The notes: generated by a model not told the origin, from the letters alone. A stretch of 64,000 nt of DNA from Thermoguttaceae bacterium (GCA_017939795.1 JAGBAA010000142.1:21338-85337), one strand, 5' to 3'. Positions 1-9,475 are shown, counted from the stretch's first letter. Translations and numbers: made by a program.

Positions 1-848
1 AGAAGATACGGGATCGCCGTCTCAAAATTCACGCCATACTCACAGCCGACGGGGTCACGGAGCGTTTCGCGAATACACTCCAGCGTGTAGTCTGCCGCTG
101 CGGCGAGTGAATCCTCCAACGAAAATTCATTCATGAGCGCTCCAACTGCGGTACTCGCGAAAATGTCGCCGGTTCCGTGAAATACATTGGGGATCTTCTC
201 GGTAAAATAGGAGAAAAATTCCCCCGACTCGGCATTCAAGCCCATGAACCCGACGTTCTCCGGAGAAAACGAAACGCCGGTCAGGACCGCATTCCGAACG
301 CCAAGACCACAAAGTCTGCGCAGGACATCCCGAACATACGCTTCATCATACTCGCCGTCTTTGAGGTAATCGATCCCAAGCAGGTAAGATGCTTCCGTCA
401 TGTTCGGCACGATAACGTCTGCAAGCGCACAGAAACGTCCCATCTCGCGCACGAAATCAGTCGTGAAACCAGAGTAAAGCCGCCCATGGTCCCCCATAAC
501 GGGATCGACGAAAACACAGGCCGGATATTCATTCCCCGTAAGCGGATCGCGGCTCATTCGGAAGGTGCGAATGAACTCCGTACAAAGTTCCAGCTGCTCA
601 AATGAACCGAGGTATCCCGTATAGACGGCATCAAACGTGAAGCCGAGTTTCTGCCAATGCTCCGAGATAGGAGGGATCTCGCGGGTCAGATCGTGAAACG
701 TGAACCCCTCGATGGCCGTGTGGGTCGAGAGAACGGCCGTAGGCAAAACCCCAGCTTCGACTCCCATGGCGGAGATGATCGGGAGCGCCACGGTCAGCGA
801 ACACTTTCCCACGCACGAAATATCCTGAATCGTGACGATCCGCTTCAT
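1..848 (-). CDS. pdxY: Pyridoxal/pyridoxine kinase (PfkB-like), 3' end cut by window
   Basis: ATP-dependent phosphorylation of pyridoxal or pyridoxine, the salvage route to pyridoxal phosphate; cytosolic. I translated this strand directly: 282 codons are visible without a stop, so only the last few residues lie outside the window. The N-terminus carries the family signature VGKCSLTVALPIISAMGVE followed by LPTAVLSTHT, the lid region reads FVDPVMGDHG, and near the end the anion-hole and catalytic segment reads FHGTGDIFAS (GTGD, Asp as base). The ATG at 848 is preceded by a purine-rich GGAAGGAAGGATGG stretch. It has no operon partner in view; the next gene on this strand starts 1.8 kb upstream. 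Assignment to pyridoxal kinase within the ribokinase superfamily is firm; PdxY versus PdxK is not resolved. Confidence 0.9.
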   Translation of the reverse strand, partial: MKRIVTIQDISCVGKCSLTVALPIISAMGVEAGVLPTAVLSTHTAIEGFTFHDLTREIPPISEHWQKLGFTFDAVYTGYLGSFEQLELCTEFIRTFRMSRDPLTGNEYPACVFVDPVMGDHGRLYSGFTTDFVREMGRFCALADVIVPNMTEASYLLGIDYLKDGEYDEAYVRDVLRRLCGLGVRNAVLTGVSFSPENVGFMGLNAESGEFFSYFTEKIPNVFHGTGDIFASTAVGALMNEFSLEDSLAAAADYTLECIRETLRDPVGCEYGVNFETAIPYL

Positions 849-1148
849 TTCTCTTCCATCCTTCCTTCCGATTTTTCTTTTTTCTTCTTCAGTTCCTCTC
901 GAAACGATGTCTGCTAAAAAATACCGCAAGCATTCCCACACACACCGCATCCAGATACCGCACAGTCCACCGTCAGGTACAGTCCAACACTTAAACGCCG
1001 TCCCACCGCAAACGAGCACGGGTTTCTGAAAATTATCGTCCAAATCGGTGTTGCGGTCTAGGAATCGCCGTAAAATTCTTGAAATTTACGGCGTTCCTCC
1101 CCAATTCATGAACTTTTCGGACCGTTTCTCATGAATTTCCGGCTTGCA
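849..1148. other. Intergenic spacer with two inverted repeats
   Basis: No gene seen. Two inverted repeats lie just downstream of the next minus-strand gene (stop at 1149). At 1061-1097 the arms CGCCGTAAA and TTTACGGCG (1066-1074 and 1085-1093) are extended outward by GGAA and TTCC. At 1103-1137 AATTCATGA pairs with TCATGAATT. Neither is followed by a U-run on the minus strand, so they are possible transcript-end structures rather than classical terminators. Confidence 0.5.
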
Positions 1149-2651
1149 CTACAAATTGAAGAGCCACGGATGCGTCCATGGATTCCAAATCGGGTACGAG
1201 ACCGAAAGTGCGGAAAACGCGAGGCACAGAAGAGCCAGACGCCAGAGCATCGGCCGGTCTTCGATCTTCTCGAGTGCAGGGAAAAGCGTACAGAGCCAGA
1301 GCGGAATGAGCCAGAACGTCCAGCGCAGCCCACATGTGTTTCCGCCGTAGTTTCGATCACCGAGCGGTCTCATGATGTAGAACGCGAGGATCAGTGCCGT
1401 CAATCCGAGGACCATCAGGCCGAACAGCTGAAGCTTGCGGTCCGGACTGCGAAGGAGCATCACCGCGCCGATCATCGAGAAGATCCAGATCGGAGTGAGC
1501 GAAAAGACGCCGTGGTGTCCGAAAGTCAGATGGAAAGCATACTTCATCCGGTCCGGCTCGCCGACGTCCAGTCCTTTCGGTTCCTGCCAGTAGCTCTTGA
1601 CTTCCCGTCCGTTCGCGGTCTCGTACGTGTACTCGTACCAATTATCCCCCTCCGAGCGGTGCATGTACGGCGGACGGAAGGAATCGTGCGCAATGTAGTT
1701 CGTCGCCAGGATCGGTGCAAGCGTTACTCCGACGCCCATCCCCCAGAGCAGAACGTGCTGGACGGCCTGACGAAAATCCGTTTTCCACGGCAGGTAAAGC
1801 GCGACGGCGATAAAAATGCACGCAAAAAGGCTCAGCGACGGCAGTTCGTTGATGACGAAAAACATACTGAGGATCCCGATGAGGAAACTGTTTTCGTGCC
1901 GAAATTCTCCGGTCAGGATCATTTTCATCGCCAAGTAGAGGACCGCGGCAGCACATGCGGCTGCGGGGAGGTGATTGTTCAGCGTGACGCAGAACGTGGA
2001 AAGAAACGTCGCGAAACACGCGGCCGCGACCATAAAGATCTTCGTCCGGTCCGTTTTCCCGAAAAGTTCCGCAAGTTTCGTGCTCGTCCAGAGGAAAAGC
2101 GCCATGAACGGCAGATTCACGCACGTAAGGATCAGGATGCAGACCAGGTAAAGGTTTTCCGCAAACGTCAGGCCGAATCCATGGTAGAGGACCCAATACA
2201 CACCGGCCATCATCGTCGGAAGGAGCGGCGGTTTACTCGAATAGTAGTGTCCGTCATGCTTCACCATGTCGATCGTGTCCCAGCCGCGCAGGAGACGTAC
2301 TTTATCGATGGCGTACGGTGCCCCTTCGACCCGCATTTCCGGCTCGACCAGTGCACGGATCGTGCACCATCGGCTTCGGTCATTTGCGCTGAAAAAAGGC
2401 ATACAGAGGATCGCGCTTTCCTGCAGCTTCGCTTCCGTCTTCACCATTTCCGCCGCGATCGCATCGGGACTTTCGCCAAGCCCCTGAAGACGTGCTTCCT
2501 TTTCGGCCAGCTGTTTGGGGATCTGGTTCAGGCGGTAGGTCTGAAGATCCCGTTTGCTCACCGTATCCACGGCAAAGATCCTCCCGAGGATCAGGCCAAG
2601 GGAAAGGAAAATCAGGATCGCGTAAATGCTTTTTCGCTGCGAAAGGTCCAT
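1149..2651 (-). CDS. Polytopic membrane protein, GT-C (family 39/83)-like glycosyltransferase fold
   Basis: A 500-residue protein with about ten hydrophobic segments. After the first transmembrane helix (residues about 10-28) comes a soluble loop that includes a short helical Lys/Glu/Leu stretch and ends in DGHYYSSKPPLLP. This resembles the D-G-x-Y-Y-S-x-K-P-P motif of lipid-linked-sugar GT-C glycosyltransferases, and the NNHLPAA stretch further on also recurs in that group as I know it. Function is therefore inferred as membrane sugar transfer, possibly onto protein or lipid, with donor and acceptor unknown. The start at 2651 is chosen because AGGAGAG lies eight bases upstream; the open frame extends 25 codons further without such a site. 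It stands alone. A membrane protein of unrelated function remains possible. Confidence 0.6.
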   Translation of the reverse strand: MDLSQRKSIYAILIFLSLGLILGRIFAVDTVSKRDLQTYRLNQIPKQLAEKEARLQGLGESPDAIAAEMVKTEAKLQESAILCMPFFSANDRSRWCTIRALVEPEMRVEGAPYAIDKVRLLRGWDTIDMVKHDGHYYSSKPPLLPTMMAGVYWVLYHGFGLTFAENLYLVCILILTCVNLPFMALFLWTSTKLAELFGKTDRTKIFMVAAACFATFLSTFCVTLNNHLPAAACAAAVLYLAMKMILTGEFRHENSFLIGILSMFFVINELPSLSLFACIFIAVALYLPWKTDFRQAVQHVLLWGMGVGVTLAPILATNYIAHDSFRPPYMHRSEGDNWYEYTYETANGREVKSYWQEPKGLDVGEPDRMKYAFHLTFGHHGVFSLTPIWIFSMIGAVMLLRSPDRKLQLFGLMVLGLTALILAFYIMRPLGDRNYGGNTCGLRWTFWLIPLWLCTLFPALEKIEDRPMLWRLALLCLAFSALSVSYPIWNPWTHPWLFNL

Positions 2652-3132
2652 AAAAAATCTCTCCTGGGACTCAGAGAAACAGAAAAATGCAGGAAACGCG
2701 CACTCACGATCCCCGGCTTCTCTCATTGATCAAAAGGAATGAATACTCCGGCACGTCCCCGCCTATTCCGCGAGGTTCCGTAAAGTCGAAATCATTCCAC
2801 CGGCCATTTTATCCGAAAAAATGGATCTCCGCAAGGTCTCTCAACGGAAAATTTCAGAAAAATTCAGATTTTCCTGCCCCCTCCGCACACAGTTTCCCCA
2901 AAAACAAAAATCAGAAACATCCGAAAGTGCACAAACTTCACTACAGAAACACACCAAAACAGCAGAGGTACACAGAAAGGTGCCTTTGACACAAAATTCA
3001 CGAAAAACGCAGAGTTTGCGAAGGATCTTTCAAGTTTTCCAAATCCGTTTTCGCATCTTTTCGCTTTTTTCGTGAATTTTGTGTCCGGGAGCGTCTTTTA
3101 CCTTTCAGTATCCTTCATTTTTTCGAGTGACG
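2652..3132. other. AT-rich intergenic spacer of 480 bp
   Basis: No gene supported in this stretch. It holds the upstream region of the GT-C-like gene and a perfect 20-bp inverted repeat (2988-3085) downstream of the MFS gene. Open frames here are short, low-complexity and lack ribosome-binding sites. Confidence 0.6.
2988..3085. repeat. Perfect 20-bp inverted repeat with 58-base loop
   Basis: Arms at 2988-3007 (GACACAAAATTCACGAAAAA) and 3066-3085 are exact reverse complements. The repeat lies 48 bases beyond the stop codon of the MFS gene at 3133. It could be a large transcript-end hairpin or the terminal repeats of a very small non-coding element. The interior has no open frame of note. Confidence 0.75.
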
Positions 3133-4404
3133 TCAGGCGGTACACGAAGAACTTTCTTCAGTCGGCGTATCTTCTTCCGGTGCACGGACGAATTTGGCCG
3201 TCAGCCAGAAAAGCGGGACACAGAGAATGAAGAGTCCGCCCGCAACATAACAGACACTCCGCAGACCGTAACCGTACACGACGGCACCGCTCAGGAACGT
3301 GCTGACGAGGATACCGCTCATTCGGATGGAAGACGCGAGTCCAAAGACCGCTCCGCGTCTCTCCACGCGCGTAAATTTCGAAAGCAGCGCGAGCAGCCCG
3401 GTCTCCAGGCCGGAACCGGCCAGACTGTTGACGAAGCGCATCGCTCCGTAAAGTCCAAGATTTCCCGCCACGCCCATCAGAAACATCGTCGCGCTGGAAA
3501 CGATCAGAGCAGGAACCGCCACTTTCTGCGGCGTGTAGCGGTCGCAGAGTTTCCCGAGAAGGATGCCGGAAAAGATCCCGCCCAATGCCGTCAGTCCGCA
3601 GATCCAGCTGGTGTGAAGCTCGGTATTTTCGGGACCGTGGATCTTCTCGATCATGAGCGGAACATACGGCTCATCAAATTTGCGCGCAATCGCTACGTAG
3701 AACATGATGAAGAAACTGATCCAGATGGCGGCGGAAAGTCCGCTCCACGCACCGCGGCATTTCTTTCCCTCGCACGGTTTCGGCGGGACGAAATTCTCGC
3801 GGATGAAAATATGGCAGAGGACTCCGGAAAGAAGGTAAAGTGCGCCGCACGTGAGGATGGCGACCTTAAATCCGAAAAAATGCATCAGCCCGCCGCCGAG
3901 CGCGAGCCCAATGAGATTTCCGCTCCAGACAGACGTCGTGAGCGTGCCGAGGGCGAAGCCGTGGTGTTCCTCCGGAGTGCTGGTCACGACGAGCGTCTGC
4001 GATGCCGCGATGGTTCCCGTGAAGAGGCTCACGATAGCCCGGACCACGATCAGCCATGCGGGAGAAACCGCCAGAATCATGCACGGGAAAAGAATACCGT
4101 TCAGATAGTACGCGCGCAAAAGCATGATCTTTCGCCCAAAACGGTCCGCGAGAAGCCCCCAGATCGGCGTCGCGATACAGTAGCTCAAAAGCCCCGCAAA
4201 CGTGAATGCAGCCATCCAGACGCCAAGTTCACGCTCGTCGCGGATGTTCCACGTATCGCGAATGTGGATCGGCACGAACGGGATCGCCGCGGCGAAACCG
4301 GCCATGCTCAGGATCTGTGCGATCCAGATGAAAAAGAGATTCTTTTTCCAATTGATGTTCGGGGTCATGGATTCAGGCACTTCCAGTGCCGCTGGGTCAC
4401 TCAT
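3133..4404 (-). CDS. MFS transporter, DHA1-like (drug/metabolite efflux type)
   Basis: A 423-residue, 12-helix major facilitator. Helix 1 begins around residue 22. The loop between helices 2 and 3 carries the MFS signature as GLLADRFGRK (around residue 83), and the matching half-repeat loop appears in the second half as GKLCDRYTPQK. Length and the motif A position fit the DHA1 group of proton-coupled exporters, but the substrate cannot be read from sequence. A short hydrophilic N-terminal tail (about 20 residues) precedes helix 1. No regulator is adjacent. The ATG at 4404 follows an AAGGAAAT-type purine stretch. Confidence is high for family and low for substrate. Confidence 0.85.
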   Translation of the reverse strand: MSDPAALEVPESMTPNINWKKNLFFIWIAQILSMAGFAAAIPFVPIHIRDTWNIRDERELGVWMAAFTFAGLLSYCIATPIWGLLADRFGRKIMLLRAYYLNGILFPCMILAVSPAWLIVVRAIVSLFTGTIAASQTLVVTSTPEEHHGFALGTLTTSVWSGNLIGLALGGGLMHFFGFKVAILTCGALYLLSGVLCHIFIRENFVPPKPCEGKKCRGAWSGLSAAIWISFFIMFYVAIARKFDEPYVPLMIEKIHGPENTELHTSWICGLTALGGIFSGILLGKLCDRYTPQKVAVPALIVSSATMFLMGVAGNLGLYGAMRFVNSLAGSGLETGLLALLSKFTRVERRGAVFGLASSIRMSGILVSTFLSGAVVYGYGLRSVCYVAGGLFILCVPLFWLTAKFVRAPEEDTPTEESSSCTA

Positions 4405-4622
4405 GGGACGATTTCCTTAAAAAAAGCCGGAATATCCGGAAACAGGAAACGAAAATGCGATGCCGACGCTATCGCAGCGGGGAGTTCGCAGAAAATGCTT
4501 CCTCACCTCGCGAAAATCATCCATCGCAAAAAAAACTTTTGAATTTTCGGATTTTTGGACTTCCTGACTTTAAAATTTCAGGAATGCATGGAAAATTTCC
4601 AACACACCGCGGGAAATGCCGT

Positions 4623-5537
4623 TCATTCTGCCGACCAGAGATGGAAGTACCAGAAACACCAAATGATTCCCAACAGAGCGAGGCTCCCACGTACGAAAAG
4701 TACTTTGCGCGCTCCCCATCCGCCGCGCCAAAGCCAAGGAACGGCACTCAGAATACGCATTCTGTTAAAAAGCCAGACTCCATAAATGAAAGCACTGGCC
4801 TCATCTCCCTCAAGTGCCATTTTTCGCACGTACGCACACGCTTCTTTCTGTTCCGGGGATCCTTTGGGATAGAGAAAAAGTAAAACGCGGAAAGCTTCCT
4901 TCCAGCCAAGTTCAAGGGCATCCTGCGCGTACTTTTGAGCCGCTTTGCGGTCCTGCTTCATTCCGATCCCATAAAGTGCACAATAAGCAAGATAAAATTT
5001 CGAGTTTCCGGTTACTTCTGTCTGTCGAAAAAGCTCAACAGCCCGTTCCGGATCCTTTCTCGTGCCGATCCCCTTCAGAAAACAGTACCCTAAATTTGCC
5101 CGAGCGAAAAGATTTCCTCCCTCTCCTCCTTCCAGAAGCAGAGAATATGCCCGTTTCGGATCCTGCCTGCCGCTGCCGTTGTCGGGCAAAAGACACATCG
5201 TTCCCAGTGAATGAGCAGCGTTCACCGGCTCTAAAGCGTACGCTTCCTCCGCAAGACGAAACCCGGTTTCCCTATCCTCGGGGACACCATCCCCATTCCA
5301 GTAGATCGCGGCAAGAGAAGTCATCGCCGGAACGTATTTTTGCGCGGCAGCCCGCTCCAGCAGTGAAACCATCTGCGCCCAGTCCGTTAAGGCAAAACGG
5401 TACGCCCAATGAAACAATGCCGACGCATTGCCGTTTTCCGCACGCTCGCGAAGTGTTTCCTCGCTTTCCGCGAACTCAACTTCACCGCAGAATGAGATCG
5501 CGTATGAATGCAGATAGCGTTTGGGAAACGAATCCAT
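4623..5537 (-). CDS. Sel1-repeat (TPR-like) protein with C-terminal membrane anchor
   Basis: A 304-residue protein built from Sel1-like helical repeats of about 36 residues. Several units show the A-x-x-x-L-G-x-x-Y/C-x-x-G-x-G core, for example ARANLGYCFLKGIGTRKDPE and LAYCALYGIGMKQDRKAAQK. Near the C-terminus a hydrophobic helix (VLFVRGSLALLGIIWCFWYF) probably anchors it to the inner membrane. Sel1 arrays are protein-protein scaffolds; partner and process are unknown. The start at 5537 has AAAGGAAAG just upstream; longer frames at 5585 and 5621 lack this. It lies directly downstream of the prepilin-like gene on the same strand with a 120-base gap, so the two may share a transcript. Confidence 0.75.
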   Translation of the reverse strand: MDSFPKRYLHSYAISFCGEVEFAESEETLRERAENGNASALFHWAYRFALTDWAQMVSLLERAAAQKYVPAMTSLAAIYWNGDGVPEDRETGFRLAEEAYALEPVNAAHSLGTMCLLPDNGSGRQDPKRAYSLLLEGGEGGNLFARANLGYCFLKGIGTRKDPERAVELFRQTEVTGNSKFYLAYCALYGIGMKQDRKAAQKYAQDALELGWKEAFRVLLFLYPKGSPEQKEACAYVRKMALEGDEASAFIYGVWLFNRMRILSAVPWLWRGGWGARKVLFVRGSLALLGIIWCFWYFHLWSAE

Positions 5538-5633
5538 GAACTTTCCTTTTAAAAAACTTTCCAAAAGACCGAAAGGGAAAAACATATTCACGAATGCCTT
5601 TCCCTTCCGTTTGGATCTCAAAAACTTTCATTG

Positions 5634-5651
5634 GCCGTTTTTCCAAACGGC
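5634..5651 (-). terminator. Short hairpin just after the prepilin-like gene
   Basis: GCCGTTT and AAACGGC flank a 4-base loop, seven bases past the stop codon at 5658. No immediate U-run follows on the minus strand, so termination is uncertain; it may instead protect a transcript end. Confidence 0.4.
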
Positions 5652-5657
5652 TTTCGA

Positions 5658-6764
5658 TCAGCGAGTCTGGAAATCACGTCCGACGCGGAATTCGCGTACC
5701 GTTCCGGAATCCGGATCGAACGCGCGCACGATGATGCGCATACCGGGCATGAACGCAGTCGTCGGCGGCTGGTAGGAATTCGTATCGTAAATATCGCGGT
5801 TTTCGTAGACCGACGCATCATCCGTTCCTGCTGTGTTGCCGACATACGAAAGCGTGGAACCGGAATCATAGTTGATCCCGCCAAGCCCGCTGATGTTCGG
5901 ATAGCGGAAGCCCTGCAGATCATAGTACTGAGACTGATTCAGGTCGTTGATGTCGCGGTAGCGTTTTTCGCGCGGATCGTAGATCTGGATCTTGAACATA
6001 ATGACATTTGGCAGAACGACGCATCCTTCATACTGATCCGGAAGATCGGTCAGCGCACCGCCCGTCAAACGCGACCAGACTGCCCGCATCGAACGGTTCG
6101 CGTAGTCGCCAAGCATTCCCGGGGAGATCATGCGCACATGCGGCAGACGCGCTCCAGTGACGGTAGAGGAAGTTTCGCTCCCCTTGCCGTTGAATGCATA
6201 GTAATTCCGCGGAGCATCCGGAGAATTCACGAACGGGACCGTCACGCGGTAGAGATCATTTTTGAAAACGAACCAGATGACCTCAGCATATGGAGTCTGC
6301 ATCGTACGGGGATTGGTGTTCCCGACAACAGTCGGATCCGTGAACGTAAACGGCTTTTCGCGATTGAAGACCGTAAACGCAGCAAAACCGGCGCGTCCGT
6401 TCGCATCGTTCAGAATATCCTGATCCACCAGCCACAAACCGCCGCGCTGGTACCGATTCGGGTCATTCACGTTCGTCGTCGTACTGCCGAGACACAGAAA
6501 CCCCTCGTCCATCTCCACCGGACGCGGAGCCTGCGGAATCACCGAAATATGCGAGAGATCCTCCTGAAGCAGCATTTGCGCACTGCGGCACTGATTTTGA
6601 AGATCGATCAGCACGCGGGCATCCGCAAACGTCGTGTTGACCATCGAGATGATCTTCACCAGCCCCAGCAGAAGAAACAGCGCAAGCCCAGTGGCCAGCA
6701 TCAGCTCGATCAGCGTAAATCCGTCGGGACGGCGTGCGTGCAGTCGTGAATGATTTGTGTTCAT
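5658..6764 (-). CDS. Prepilin-type protein with N-terminal methylation motif (pseudopilin, GspJ-like size)
   Basis: A 368-residue exported protein with a class III signal: a basic leader of about 14 residues, then the processing site and hydrophobic helix beginning GFTLIELMLATGLALFLLLG, where cleavage would follow Gly and Glu lies at +5. The rest is a soluble domain rich in Asn, Asp and Tyr. Such proteins are minor pilins or pseudopilins of type II secretion or type IV pilus systems and are abundant in planctomycetes. No other secretion genes are adjacent, so the machine it serves must be encoded elsewhere. The start at 6764 is chosen because AAAGAAAG lies four bases upstream and because an 11-residue longer frame would place charged residues before the leader. 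Confidence 0.8.
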   Translation of the reverse strand: MNTNHSRLHARRPDGFTLIELMLATGLALFLLLGLVKIISMVNTTFADARVLIDLQNQCRSAQMLLQEDLSHISVIPQAPRPVEMDEGFLCLGSTTTNVNDPNRYQRGGLWLVDQDILNDANGRAGFAAFTVFNREKPFTFTDPTVVGNTNPRTMQTPYAEVIWFVFKNDLYRVTVPFVNSPDAPRNYYAFNGKGSETSSTVTGARLPHVRMISPGMLGDYANRSMRAVWSRLTGGALTDLPDQYEGCVVLPNVIMFKIQIYDPREKRYRDINDLNQSQYYDLQGFRYPNISGLGGINYDSGSTLSYVGNTAGTDDASVYENRDIYDTNSYQPPTTAFMPGMRIIVRAFDPDSGTVREFRVGRDFQTR

Positions 6765-6986
6765 GCTTTCTTTTTCCGAAAAAGTCGAAATTTCCAAATC
6801 GGGACATCAAGTAATTCAGTATATCAGAAAACCGCCTTCTTTTCAAGGAAAACTACCGGAAAATTTCCAAAATTTTCCTGATTTTCCGAAAATATTTGCC
6901 GAAATCTGCTCCACTCGGGCAGCTCTACTCTCTGAATACGTACCGCAGGAGGTTTTGGTTCTTGATCCCGCCGTCCCAATTTCCAC

Positions 6987-8999
6987 TCAGAGGAACGTAT
7001 TTCCAGTTCTCGCCGTTCCCGGTGCGCTCGCCGTTCCCGGTGCGCTCGCAGACTCCGGATCGCCAGACGGCTGGGGAGAGTCAAGCCGTTTCAGAAGCAC
7101 ATTCGCGACGGCCAGGATCGCTTCGGCACTGTTCGGGATCTCCCGATGAAGCGAACGGACGAAAATCGTTTCTGTCGCCCACGGCAAAGTCGCGCTTTCG
7201 ACCGAAACGACACCGTCGGACTGCGATCCGCTTTCTTCGCTGCGCAGCCGCGCAATGACGTTCACGTACGCAACGTCCGGAGACGGAGAACAGGAAAGGA
7301 GGGCATCCCAGAAACTCGAATTTTTCTGTAGGGAATCCAGGGCCGTGAAGTAATTGAGCAGCTCATCATTTTGGATCTGCGCACGATTCTCCTTGCGGAA
7401 CTGCGTCAGATTCTTCTCCACCCGCGAGGCAGTCCGGCCGATCATTTCCGTAAGATTGCGGGTCGTGGAGTTCGCAAAACCGCTTCCCCGGAACGGCGTT
7501 CCCATGGAGATGACGCATCGGATGGAAGGATTCGGCTTCGTATGGAACCAGCGTGCGACGGCGGCATTCGACTCGGCACTTCCCGGCAGTTCGTGAGGCG
7601 GGACGGACGTAATGAGATTCCAGAATCGTTCCTGGGAATCCAGCGTCTGCAGAATACTCACCAACCCGCCCATACTGTGCCCGATGAGGACCATCTGATC
7701 CATGTTCGCGTGCGTTCCCTGCGGGTCCAGCTCCCTGCGCAATGCGGCCAGATCGTCGCTCATTTCAGCCGCGGAGACCCAGAACGGCTGGCCATTCGGA
7801 TAAAAGTAGAACCAGAACTGGTATTTGTCGCGCAGTTTGAGGAAATTATTGAGCGTATTGTACGTTTCCAGCCACGTTCTTGCCGAGGACCAGATCCCGT
7901 GCACCATCACGACGGGGATCTTATTCGGATCGTAAGCCTGCGGCATATAGATCCCCTTGAGCGTCCGGGAGCCGTCTTCCGTCTCCTTCAAAAGCGAATC
8001 CGGATCCAGAAGCCCCTGCGTCGCTCCGTCCAGCGCGTTTTTCTCGATCGTTTTTTCAAAACTATAGGCCAGCGGCGTCGTGTAGTCGATCTCCAGCGGA
8101 ACGTATCCTTTCCCGACGCGGACGCTTGCCGATTCCATCGTGTCGATGAACTCGAAACGGGGAACATTCTGTTCGTCAAAGGTCAGGAAGGCGGTCATCG
8201 GGACGCACATTTCCTGGAGACAGTAGCGGTAGCGTTCCGATTTGCGGTAAATGTCGTTCACTTTCGCGACAAGCGGAACTCCAAGACCGTAGCGGCGGTA
8301 GCGATTCTTGAGCCCAGTGATCTCAAAATCCGAAGCGAATCGAAAAGAGGAGAAGTCCCCAAGGACCCACTCCCGGCTGTGCATTTTCAGCGGAATGGTC
8401 CGTACGGCATCCGGGAGATCCAAAACGATCGAGCTGCCGTTTTCGGTAAAGACTTCATTCTCTTCTTCTCCAGAATACCGCAGGACCGCCTCGGAACTCT
8501 CGTTAAAGATCCGGCAGACATTCTGAAACGCAGGCGAATATGGATTCCGCGCCGCAGCCCACTGCTCGTCAAACAGATAGCGAAACGCATACCGTGCCGC
8601 GCGCAGATGCCATTCATTCACCTTTCGGCGTTCTTCCTGCGTAAGAAACCGCTGCTCGGACATACGCTGCCCCTCCGCCCAGGCGACCTCGGCAAGCATC
8701 CCGAGAATATCCAGACGCGGAGTCACCCGAAGACTCTCTTCCAGAAGCGCGAGCGTTTTTTTGGGGTCCTTGCGGGCCTGATGGTCCAGATTCAGCGTGC
8801 GAAGCCCCACACGAGTCGATTCCGTATACATTTCCTCCACGGAGGAAGAAAACGGGACGATCCCGCAAGACGGTAAATGCCGGATCCCTGAAAAACGCGA
8901 ACGGGTCAGACGAGTCGTCGCGCACCCGGAAAGCGTACTCCAGAAAATCAGAAAAATCAGCAATGCGGCACACCATCTCCAAATGAGAAAAACACGCAT
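6987..8999 (-). CDS. Alpha/beta-hydrolase lipoprotein (PGAP1/lipase-like)
   Basis: From the chosen start the protein is 670 residues. It opens with a lipoprotein signal peptide ending in the lipobox LSGC (Cys at residue 26) and continues as a large Arg/Glu-rich domain of unknown fold. The C-terminal half is an alpha/beta-hydrolase: the oxyanion-loop strand reads VVMVHGIWSSARTWLE and the nucleophile elbow GHSMGGLV (Ser nucleophile). The reaction is probably ester or lipid hydrolysis at the cell envelope; the substrate is unknown. An alternative start at 9182 has a good GAGG site six bases upstream but would bury the signal peptide behind 61 extra residues, so I prefer 8999. The last residues contain an exact SAPGTA duplication encoded by an 18-bp repeat. 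Confidence 0.75.
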   Translation of the reverse strand: MRVFLIWRWCAALLIFLIFWSTLSGCATTRLTRSRFSGIRHLPSCGIVPFSSSVEEMYTESTRVGLRTLNLDHQARKDPKKTLALLEESLRVTPRLDILGMLAEVAWAEGQRMSEQRFLTQEERRKVNEWHLRAARYAFRYLFDEQWAAARNPYSPAFQNVCRIFNESSEAVLRYSGEEENEVFTENGSSIVLDLPDAVRTIPLKMHSREWVLGDFSSFRFASDFEITGLKNRYRRYGLGVPLVAKVNDIYRKSERYRYCLQEMCVPMTAFLTFDEQNVPRFEFIDTMESASVRVGKGYVPLEIDYTTPLAYSFEKTIEKNALDGATQGLLDPDSLLKETEDGSRTLKGIYMPQAYDPNKIPVVMVHGIWSSARTWLETYNTLNNFLKLRDKYQFWFYFYPNGQPFWVSAAEMSDDLAALRRELDPQGTHANMDQMVLIGHSMGGLVSILQTLDSQERFWNLITSVPPHELPGSAESNAAVARWFHTKPNPSIRCVISMGTPFRGSGFANSTTRNLTEMIGRTASRVEKNLTQFRKENRAQIQNDELLNYFTALDSLQKNSSFWDALLSCSPSPDVAYVNVIARLRSEESGSQSDGVVSVESATLPWATETIFVRSLHREIPNSAEAILAVANVLLKRLDSPQPSGDPESASAPGTASAPGTARTGNTFL
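7011..7046. repeat. Exact 18-bp tandem duplication in hydrolase C-terminus
   Basis: Two perfect copies of CGCCGTTCCCGGTGCGCT lie at 7011-7028 and 7029-7046. They duplicate six residues in frame near the end of the alpha/beta-hydrolase gene. Confidence 0.9.
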
Positions 9000-9381
9000 C
9001 CCGGAAAAATCCGCGTCCTGAAAGAGTTCCATACCCCGCTGGCTCTTCATGTTTTGCGATCCCGCCCTGCCCGGACAGGATCTCCGTACTTTGGAAAAGA
9101 CGGCACGCATTCCCTCCGCAGCATACCGGCATCCGAAAACGGACTGCAGCAGCAAAATATACTGAGGAACGGGAAAACGCATAAAAAACCTCGCAAAATG
9201 GACCTGGCTCCAATACGATTTGGGGATTTTGGAAGAATAGCAAAATTTCAGGAGAAATTCAAGTCCGAAATGCCGTTTTCCCGGTGTCTTTTAAAAAATT
9301 CCCCAACCTTTTCAAAAAAATCTCCCACATTCAGAAAATTTAATGTTTTTTCGGTTTTTTTGTTTTTTTTGGGGAAGGGGG

Positions 9382-9410
9382 CTTTACTTTTCTGGCGACT
9401 GTGCTAAATT
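9382..9410 (+). promoter_or_regulatory. Promoter-like element with extended -10, shared with the GH5-like gene
   Basis: CTTTACTTTTCT, eight variable bases, then TGCTAAATT. The last part reads as an extended -10 (TG-C-TAAATT) with a -35-like TTTACT 16 bases upstream. It lies 65 bases before the sialate O-acetylesterase start. The same layout with 21 of 29 bases identical occurs at 18011-18039 on the other strand. Confidence 0.6.
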
Positions 9411-9475
9411 AGAAAAAAACGTAATGCCGCAAGGCATTTTCCTGCCTTTTTTCCTGTCTTTCAAGGAGACCATTC

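Noticed and set aside
1131..2729. Long antisense frames opposite real genes, for example 1131-2729, 9461-11011 and 39031-41064
   Set aside because: They mirror real coding regions, are Arg/His/Asp-rich, lack family motifs and have no ribosome-binding sites.
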